From Anaerolineaceae bacterium (lineage in GTDB: Bacteria; Chloroflexota; Anaerolineae; Anaerolineales; Anaerolineaceae): 5,091 nt of DNA. The stretch covers positions 1 through 5,091 of the forward strand of contig PMIV01000018.1 of NCBI GenBank assembly GCA_003158355.1. The letters are read 5' to 3'. The number at the start of each line of letters is the position of its first letter. The stretch's first letter is position 1. Both the position numbers and the translations under genes were made by a program. Shown here piece by piece: positions 1-5,091 of this stretch. The notes beneath the pieces were generated by a model. The model was given only the letters and a program-made list of their open reading frames with translations, was not told the origin of the DNA and did no database searches.

Positions 1-954
1 TGTAGCTTGAATCGGTAAGGGTACTTCTTCGACCACCACATTCTGACGATCACGGAAGAGTTTACCGGGAATCTTGATTACAGATTCCTGGCCTTCCCAT
101 TGGACTCGCCATTGCATTTTGTGGGTGAAAAGATCCAAACCAATCTCTTGCACTGGAAGTAATAGAGTTATCGCAGCGTCTTCTGAATAAGGCGTCACCA
201 TCAATTGTGGTTTGCGCCAATGCTGCTTTTTATCTTCCTCCACTTCCAAAAAGGACTCAAACGCAGTAATCACATTTTGGGGAAGATCCACTTCGGTTGC
301 GCTAAGAATTGCCCCATGATTTTGCAGCGCATGCCGCGCCAACCTGCAGCTTTCTTCAAAGAATTCCTCTCCCATTTGGCCGCTGTTTTTTAAAAAATCG
401 ATTACTGGAGAATCGACAAAATAAACATGGCCAAGCAAATATTCCAAAGCTTTTATAGGGGTGACTTCTCGTAATCTTTCGCTCTGCACTGCCGGCAGAA
501 CCATCTTCCCAAAATAATCCGGTAGGGAGTAAGCTGGGATTCCGCCTTGAAAACGAATAGAGGTAACATAAGGTGTAGGATCATCTTGAAAGGTAAAGAC
601 TTTAAACCCCCTTGCTTTTGCTAATTCTACAAAACAGCGATGCCATCTTTGGTTAAATAAAGCTGTTTTATCAATATTAATAAAGTCCGCAAAAGATTGC
701 CAATAATCCCGTTGAGTATTGTATGCAGCAAAGCATGGCATTAATGTAAGCATTAATAGAGGATAGTCAAAATAAAGACGATCAGAGCCATCTTTCATCC
801 CATAAGTTTTTAAAACATCATAGCATGCCAGGGCTAATTCTTCGAGATCATCATAAGTCAGCGGAATTTCACCAATGATTCTTGGCTTATTTTGGTAAAA
901 AGGCTCCAACCATTTATTCCATGAAACCCATGGTTCTGACGAATTCCACCTCAT
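1..954 (-). CDS. Unidentified protein, N-terminal 318 residues (3' end outside window), third gene of the putative defence operon
   Basis: I do not recognise this family. The frame runs from ATG at 954 to the window edge with no stop, 318 codons, so the gene continues beyond position 1. The start is supported by GAAGGG five bases upstream and a 14-base gap after the methyltransferase stop. The product is soluble-looking, with no signal peptide or membrane segment. Residues 1-215 look mostly helical and are rich in Trp, Tyr and Phe near the start (MRWNSSEPWVSW). They include a hydrophobic stretch around 60-78 and a motif GGIPAYSLPDYF at about 137-148. From about residue 245 the pattern alternates like beta strands (KPQLMVTPYSEDAAITLLLP, then MQWRVQWEG), suggesting a separate beta domain. 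No Walker, helicase, nuclease or PglZ motif appears in the visible part. Its position downstream of an ATPase and a methyltransferase suggests a third component of the same system, but that is inference. Codons 1-115 are A+T-rich compared with the rest. Confidence 0.85.
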   Translation of the reverse strand, partial: MRWNSSEPWVSWNKWLEPFYQNKPRIIGEIPLTYDDLEELALACYDVLKTYGMKDGSDRLYFDYPLLMLTLMPCFAAYNTQRDYWQSFADFINIDKTALFNQRWHRCFVELAKARGFKVFTFQDDPTPYVTSIRFQGGIPAYSLPDYFGKMVLPAVQSERLREVTPIKALEYLLGHVYFVDSPVIDFLKNSGQMGEEFFEESCRLARHALQNHGAILSATEVDLPQNVITAFESFLEVEEDKKQHWRKPQLMVTPYSEDAAITLLLPVQEIGLDLFTHKMQWRVQWEGQESVIKIPGKLFRDRQNVVVEEVPLPIQAT

Positions 955-959
955 TGATA

Positions 960-965
960 CCCTTC
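960..965 (-). promoter_or_regulatory. Ribosome binding site of the third gene
   Basis: GAAGGG on the minus strand lies five bases before the ATG at 954, inside the 14-base gap after the methyltransferase TAG stop. It is a modest Shine-Dalgarno match. Together with the short gap it supports this ATG and translation from the same transcript as the upstream gene. Confidence 0.6.
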
Positions 966-968
966 TTT

Positions 969-3719
969 CTAGATCAATCTCTCCTGTTTTGGTTCCTTCG
1001 GCGCACGGTTGAGCGCGTTATCGTAATAAAGTTTGAGTTTCGGGTCTTCTTGTAGCGCTTGCTCAGGCAGGCGTTCGGCCACCTGGATGATAATGGCATA
1101 GGCATGCTCGGACCAGGCCTTACTGAACCCGGCTTTAACCGCTTCGGCACGGAAAACTTTGAGCTTGCTCGATCCTGCCTGATATTCATTAAACTCACGC
1201 AGCAAATCACGCTCACGCAACGCTTCGAGGTCGGTATTCTTGTCTGGATCAGGCGCGTACCAACGCTCTTGAGTATCCTGCAAGAAGTTCTGCTCTAAGA
1301 TCACTAGCATCTCAGGTAATTTCTCATAGCGTTCCTGATGCAGCTGCTTTATGAAGCGCGGCATCAGTTCGGAATACGTCTGTGGACCGTGACCGGTTTC
1401 GCTGTTCAATTCGCCGCGCAGCCATTGAATGGCACTGGCTTCATCAGTGACAAAAAGCGCCAACTGCTGCACACTTTCAGCTCGAAGACGCAATTGATCG
1501 TAAATGGTAGCTTGCGCCGCGGTGAAGACCATGCCGTCGCGCATCAGCCAGCGCTGACTTAAGCCCTGGTAGAACTCGGAAGCTGAGAGCGGAATGGTCA
1601 ACCCGCGTACCAAGTGAAAAGCCACCATGCGGTCATAAAGCAGGTAGGGCATACGCTCGCCTTGTACCTCCAGTTGTTCGCTGCTAATATTAGGCATGGG
1701 CAATTGTTCCAAATGCTGGCGCACGAACTCCCAGGCACCAGTTGAACTGCCACCCTCTATGCTGAACTTGCGTTCAAATTCTGCGGCGGGTTTATATGCA
1801 GAAATAATTAAATCTTGTTTAACCGCGCCAGTTGTTGTCATTTGATTGAAAGTACCTTGTTGTTTGTCAATGGTACGAATATCAGCTACTACAAAACCTG
1901 CAAACAGTAATGCTTCTTGAATTGAATTCCAAACTAAATTTTGAGAATTATGAAATTCAACCGTAATCCAATGATTTGGTATCAATGATTTATAGAATTC
2001 CAAAAAACAATCGGTCATTAGTATTTGATATTTATTGAGATTTTTATTTTGAGTATGATTAATAATTGCTTCTTGTTGATTGTTAGTGAATACCTTCAGC
2101 CAAGATTCCCATAAAAAATTTAATTCTGAGTACATCAAGTTTGCTCCAAAAGGAGGATCAACAAATATATACTCATAAAGGTCTTTTAACCCAGTAGAAT
2201 ATTTTGTTGATGATTGGGTAGTCAAACTAACGGTTCCAAGTTCTTTTTCAAATGAGAACGCAGGAATTATTGTTTGTAGCTTACTCTTCAATAATTGGAA
2301 AATGTTTCTTTCAGCAAAAAAACTTGGAATATAAAGAGCGTTAGGTATAGCTCCTGCAAGATTAATATTTCCATTTTTCAACCCAATGTTATGGAGTTTG
2401 GAACCTGTTTTCACAATAAATGAAGTAATCAAGAATAAGAAATAATTCCTCCAATTATTATTTATTTTGGAAAGAATACTGCTCAGTACCCATAAATTTC
2501 TTTTCGTATAGAAGTGATGTGTGTGTGTTACTCCTATATTAAAAGTATCGGAGGTTTTATCCCCTTTCGGGATCTTATCTACAGGAAAGGGATACGGAAT
2601 CTTGCTTTCGTCGATTTGTTTAATTAAAGCTAGATCATTATTGTCTGGTTTCTTTTCAAATCGTTTTTTATGAATCGAGTAATTAATCATCACCGGTATC
2701 TGACGTGCTTGTTTTATCGTTTGATCGAGGGCTTGGTCGTAAAGAGTATCTATTACTCTTTCTACTTTTAATGCACCACTTTCTTTTTGTGGGCTTTTGG
2801 CCAACAATGAGCCGCAATCTGGACATTTCCAAGAATCTTTGACATTACCTTCTTTTTCATCAACTGCTACGTTCCAGAAGGCCATTTCTGTACCGCAATG
2901 CGGGCAGCGAAACACATCCGACCAAACCGTGTAGTTAATGAATCCTTTCGACCCATCGGAGTGGGTGGTTTCATACATCCAGCCGCATTCTTGCTCCACC
3001 ACAGCTAAAATACGTCTGACTTCCTTCTCAAAAGCGCGTGCATCCACCGGGGTGTTGTAGTTGTAAGCAATAAAGGTGGCTGCAGGCGAGAGATCGTTCA
3101 ACACGGCTTTGCGCGCGCCCAGACGCGAAATGACTTTATCGTCCTCGTAGATGATGCCCTTTTTATCTACCCGGTAACCCAGGCTTTCAACCACTTGCTT
3201 GTCCCCACACAACTGCGCTGCCACCCCGGTCATACCCGTACCGCAGAATCCGTCAAAAACAATGTCGCCCGGATCGGTATAATGCAAAATATAACGCATG
3301 ATGGCTTTATGCGGCACTTTGGTATGATAAGAATGGGCGTTATAGATGGGGTCGTTCTTGCCTTCTGAAACATCTGCTGCGAAGGGTTCGCGGTGGTAGC
3401 CGCGTATCCCTTCCGGCAAGTTCTCGTCATCCGGCAAGGCCAGCTCTTTGCGGGTTTGGCGGCGTTCTTTCTGCCACTGCTCCAAGATCTCGGGTAAGAA
3501 GGGATTAGGACAAGCCGTATAGTAAGGCGGGTCCGATAGTGCCAGGATGGCTTCATCCGTGCCTAGCGGGAAACCTTCTATCTTGCGGAATTCGGGGTCT
3601 TTCAAGTTATGCGCCAGGCGCAGGCGGTATTCTTCCTTTTGTAGTTTTTCTTCAACAGTTTCATGGTCAGTTTGGTAAGGGAATGCATTTTCCTGAATGA
3701 GATGAGAGTCATCTGCCAT
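969..3719 (-). CDS. Large solitary DNA methyltransferase (adenine-N6 or cytosine-N4 amino type) with zinc ribbon, BREX/Pgl-like context
   Basis: Probably transfers a methyl group from S-adenosylmethionine to an amino group of A or C in DNA. It is 916 residues from the ATG at 3719, chosen because AGGAG lies six bases upstream; an in-frame TTG at 3740 would overlap the preceding gene and lacks that site. Domains in order: N-terminal region with DPPYYTACPNPF (63-74); SAM-binding motif DGFCGTG (156-162), preceded by motif-X-like HTKVPHKAIMRY; zinc ribbon CPHC (272-275) and CPDC (299-302); FYTKRNLW (about 402-409); catalytic DPPF (521-524) followed by YSELNFLW; EFHNS (588-592) and KQDLIISAYK to about 643; then a C-terminal helical domain typical of this large family. 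Residues about 307-641 are encoded by markedly A+T-rich DNA. The frame is intact and all key motifs are present, so it should be active. Family membership (COG1743/DUF1156-like large methylases with a zinc ribbon) is from memory; target sequence and modified base cannot be read. Confidence 0.93.
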   Translation of the reverse strand: MADDSHLIQENAFPYQTDHETVEEKLQKEEYRLRLAHNLKDPEFRKIEGFPLGTDEAILALSDPPYYTACPNPFLPEILEQWQKERRQTRKELALPDDENLPEGIRGYHREPFAADVSEGKNDPIYNAHSYHTKVPHKAIMRYILHYTDPGDIVFDGFCGTGMTGVAAQLCGDKQVVESLGYRVDKKGIIYEDDKVISRLGARKAVLNDLSPAATFIAYNYNTPVDARAFEKEVRRILAVVEQECGWMYETTHSDGSKGFINYTVWSDVFRCPHCGTEMAFWNVAVDEKEGNVKDSWKCPDCGSLLAKSPQKESGALKVERVIDTLYDQALDQTIKQARQIPVMINYSIHKKRFEKKPDNNDLALIKQIDESKIPYPFPVDKIPKGDKTSDTFNIGVTHTHHFYTKRNLWVLSSILSKINNNWRNYFLFLITSFIVKTGSKLHNIGLKNGNINLAGAIPNALYIPSFFAERNIFQLLKSKLQTIIPAFSFEKELGTVSLTTQSSTKYSTGLKDLYEYIFVDPPFGANLMYSELNFLWESWLKVFTNNQQEAIINHTQNKNLNKYQILMTDCFLEFYKSLIPNHWITVEFHNSQNLVWNSIQEALLFAGFVVADIRTIDKQQGTFNQMTTTGAVKQDLIISAYKPAAEFERKFSIEGGSSTGAWEFVRQHLEQLPMPNISSEQLEVQGERMPYLLYDRMVAFHLVRGLTIPLSASEFYQGLSQRWLMRDGMVFTAAQATIYDQLRLRAESVQQLALFVTDEASAIQWLRGELNSETGHGPQTYSELMPRFIKQLHQERYEKLPEMLVILEQNFLQDTQERWYAPDPDKNTDLEALRERDLLREFNEYQAGSSKLKVFRAEAVKAGFSKAWSEHAYAIIIQVAERLPEQALQEDPKLKLYYDNALNRAPKEPKQERLI
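1801..2760 (-). other. A+T-rich segment inside the methyltransferase gene
   Basis: By hand count these 960 bases are about 32% G+C, whereas sampled lines on either side in the same gene are about 50-55%. The edges are fairly sharp: the line at 1741 has 29 of 60 G+C and the line at 1801 has 20; on the other side the fall is spread over about 2700-2900. It encodes residues of about 320-640, that is, everything from just after the zinc ribbon to the end of the catalytic core, including DPPF. The frame and the family motifs are kept, so this looks like exchange with a homologue from an A+T-rich genome rather than decay or an insertion. Confidence 0.75.
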
Positions 3720-3725
3720 GATTTT

Positions 3726-3730
3726 CTCCT
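3726..3730 (-). promoter_or_regulatory. Ribosome binding site deciding the methyltransferase start
   Basis: AGGAG on the minus strand lies six bases before the ATG at 3719 and inside the 14-base gap after the TAA stop of the upstream gene. It fixes ATG 3719 as the start in preference to the in-frame TTG at 3740, for which this AGGAG would fall within the coding sequence. Confidence 0.8.
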
Positions 3731-3733
3731 GGA

Positions 3734-5091
3734 TTACCAATTAATTTGAATACGTATCTTGCGCCGATCTTTACCTTCCAGATGGTTCTGTAGGAATTCC
3801 CGGATACGTTTTTCAAGCTCATCCGCGCTGCAGGGCATTCCCGGCCGAGTCAGGGCCAATAAATAATCCGCGCCGTCAATGGTCAACACTTCCAACCCCT
3901 GCAGGGTGTTCTCTACCCCGTCGATGAATCGTTGGTTGAGCGGTTCAGGCAATTTGAGTGTGCTTAAAAAATCCTGCACCGCAGCACGTTCCCCTGGGTC
4001 CACCGCCTGGATATTGTGCAAAGCCTGTTCGCTTTGCAGATCGGTTAGCAGAACATCAACCCAATTCTTGCACAGCGCTTCAAATTCTTCGCGTACCTTC
4101 CCCAGCCGAATGGAGGCTGTTTCGTGCACATCTTGCACCGCGATTGGGTTAAATCCGCAATGCGGGCAGTGCGCATGCACCTTCAATTCTGCCGGCTGCA
4201 GATTCGGACAGGTCTCAACCGCGCCTAGTTTATCCTGTAAATCCATCAGTTGCTTAGAAGGAAGGAGACTCAATTTGCTCAATGCGCGCATGCGCGCCCA
4301 GCGCGGGTCTGCGGTAAGCTGGCGCTTTTGCTCATCTTGGTCACGGTCCAAACGATATTCCTTGTGTAAGGCCAAGTAGCGTTCAGTGTAACTTGTCTGG
4401 ACATTTTCAAGTCTGCCGCGTAATTGGCCGCCTACATTTTGAGCGTTTCGTTTCGCTTCATCCGACAAAGTGGAAAGTACATACTCTTTCGCATTTTTGA
4501 GTTCTACTTGCCAGGCATCCTTTGCTGGCAGCAAGGGCTCAGCGGCTAAAAGATATTCCCAGACCGAGTCAAGTTCACGTAAAATATCAAGAATAGATTG
4601 AATCTCTGCAATCGTTTTTCGAGTCTTCATAGAGGCGCGAATCTCACCAATTCCAACCTGTAAGTTCGCCAACCGCGCAACCGTGTTAATACTCTGTAAT
4701 CCGCTAAGGAAGTTCCGATAGTCTTCCAGATCTTTGCGCGCTTTTTGTTGTTCTGCCTTCGAGAGGATCATCTCCCCAAAGAATTTTGGGCCATCACGCA
4801 GGTTTTCACTCATGCGCACCACCCCATTAAGTTCATTTTGGATATTTTGCTGCAGTTGGGTAATGCCCAAAGACAGCGCATGCGGGTCGCCCATAATTTC
4901 CGGATCCAAGCCAAACTGGCTGAAAAGTGCTTTCACCACTTGTTCAGGAATGGGTTTGGGTTTACTAATGGATGTAAAACGCAGCAATTGATCCAGGTTA
5001 AGTCGAATCGCGTTAGAAAGATCAGGCTCGGCCAACTGCAATCCCTGCATCGCAATAGAGAGACTGCCCTGCCGCATCAAAGCCGCCAGTA
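3734..5091 (-). CDS. C-terminal part of a DUF6079-type (BrxC/PglY-like) large ATPase, 5' end outside window
   Basis: The frame is open to the right edge (…LAALM before the first visible Met), so the true start lies beyond 5091; 451 codons and a TAA stop are visible. Residues below count from the TTG at 5080. The segment around 20-60 (NLDQLLRFTSISKPKPIP, then ALFSQFGL) resembles, from memory, the region after the ATPase core in DUF6079 proteins of roughly 1,200 residues that sit beside large DNA methylases. Residues about 65-260 are strongly helical and probably coiled-coil. A zinc-knuckle-like CPHCGF lies at 305-310, with another Cys at 291. The C-terminus ends in a basic strand, KDRRKIRIQI. 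No Walker A or B motif is expected or seen in this part, so ATPase activity is inferred from the family only. The methyltransferase begins 14 bases downstream, implying cotranscription and a shared role, probably phage defence. The DUF6079 label is moderately sure; equating it with BrxC or PglY is less so. Confidence 0.85.
   Translation of the reverse strand, partial: LAALMRQGSLSIAMQGLQLAEPDLSNAIRLNLDQLLRFTSISKPKPIPEQVVKALFSQFGLDPEIMGDPHALSLGITQLQQNIQNELNGVVRMSENLRDGPKFFGEMILSKAEQQKARKDLEDYRNFLSGLQSINTVARLANLQVGIGEIRASMKTRKTIAEIQSILDILRELDSVWEYLLAAEPLLPAKDAWQVELKNAKEYVLSTLSDEAKRNAQNVGGQLRGRLENVQTSYTERYLALHKEYRLDRDQDEQKRQLTADPRWARMRALSKLSLLPSKQLMDLQDKLGAVETCPNLQPAELKVHAHCPHCGFNPIAVQDVHETASIRLGKVREEFEALCKNWVDVLLTDLQSEQALHNIQAVDPGERAAVQDFLSTLKLPEPLNQRFIDGVENTLQGLEVLTIDGADYLLALTRPGMPCSADELEKRIREFLQNHLEGKDRRKIRIQINW
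4284..4297. repeat. Perfect 14-base palindrome of alternating purine and pyrimidine, inside coding sequence
   Basis: GCGCGCATGCGCGC equals its own reverse complement. It lies within the ATPase-like gene and encodes Ala-Arg-Met-Arg-Ala, so codon choice for Ala and Arg may explain it. No loop or flanking T-run, so it is not a terminator. It is recorded as a visible symmetry only, with no assigned function. Confidence 0.5.

Noticed and set aside
205..393. Plus-strand open frame of 62 codons at the left end.
   Set aside because: Antisense to the third gene, whose minus-strand frame is continuously open for 318 codons. No domain is seen in the short product.
955..968. Promoter or terminator between the methyltransferase and the third gene.
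   Set aside because: Only 14 bases, taken up by the ribosome binding site; no hairpin with a T-run.
1250..1295. Possible internal deletion in the C-terminal domain of the methyltransferase (EQNFLQDTQERWY).
   Set aside because: Some relatives seem, from memory, to have a longer stretch here, but the short form reads smoothly and is also familiar, so damage is not supported.
1801..2760. Insertion element or intein within the methyltransferase as the cause of the low G+C.
   Set aside because: The segment itself carries the family's catalytic motifs in order (DPPF, YSELNFLW, EFHNS). No transposase, intein splice motifs or flanking repeats were seen.
3230..3556. Minus-strand open frame of 108 codons inside the methyltransferase.
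   Set aside because: Out-of-frame overlap with the conserved N-terminal part of the methyltransferase; low-complexity product without a recognisable domain.
3720..3740. TTG at 3740 as an earlier start of the methyltransferase (923 residues).
   Set aside because: It would overlap the upstream stop codon region, and the AGGAG at 3726-3730 is placed correctly for the ATG at 3719 instead.
3879..4379. Plus-strand open frame of 166 codons.
   Set aside because: Lies fully antisense to the ATPase-like gene. Its Cys/Ser/Arg-rich product has no recognisable domain, as expected of a shadow frame.

Overview
The window holds three genes on the minus strand, in the order ATPase-like protein (5' end beyond position 5091), DNA methyltransferase, unidentified protein (3' end beyond position 1). 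The two intergenic gaps are 14 bases each, each with a Shine-Dalgarno-like sequence. I see no promoter or terminator between them, so they probably form one operon transcribed from high to low coordinates. The plus-strand reading frames are antisense shadows. No RNA gene, CRISPR array, insertion sequence or attachment site was recognised.

Layout: 5091-3734 encodes the C-terminal part of a large protein that I read as a DUF6079-type (BrxC/PglY-like) P-loop ATPase. Its ATPase motifs would lie outside the window. 3719-969 encodes a complete 916-residue adenine/N4-cytosine-type DNA methyltransferase with a four-cysteine zinc ribbon. 954-1 encodes the first 318 residues of a protein whose family I do not recognise.

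An ATPase of this type followed by a large solitary methyltransferase and accessory proteins is the arrangement of BREX/Pgl-like phage-defence islands. In those, the methyltransferase marks self DNA and the other components act on unmarked phage DNA. That assignment is inference: no PglZ, BrxL, helicase or nuclease is visible here.

The most striking signal is compositional. About 960 bases in the middle of the methyltransferase gene (roughly 1800-2760) are about 32% G+C by hand count, against about 52% in sampled lines of the same gene on either side. The reading frame is unbroken. The shift covers the region between the zinc ribbon and the end of the catalytic core, including the catalytic DPPF motif, and suggests replacement by recombination. 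The first ~350 bases of the third gene are also A+T-rich, at about 36% G+C.

Organism: a bacterium (or possibly an archaeon) of intermediate G+C using the standard code and Shine-Dalgarno initiation. Nothing in the window fixes a phylum. The compositional patchwork fits a horizontally exchanged defence island.
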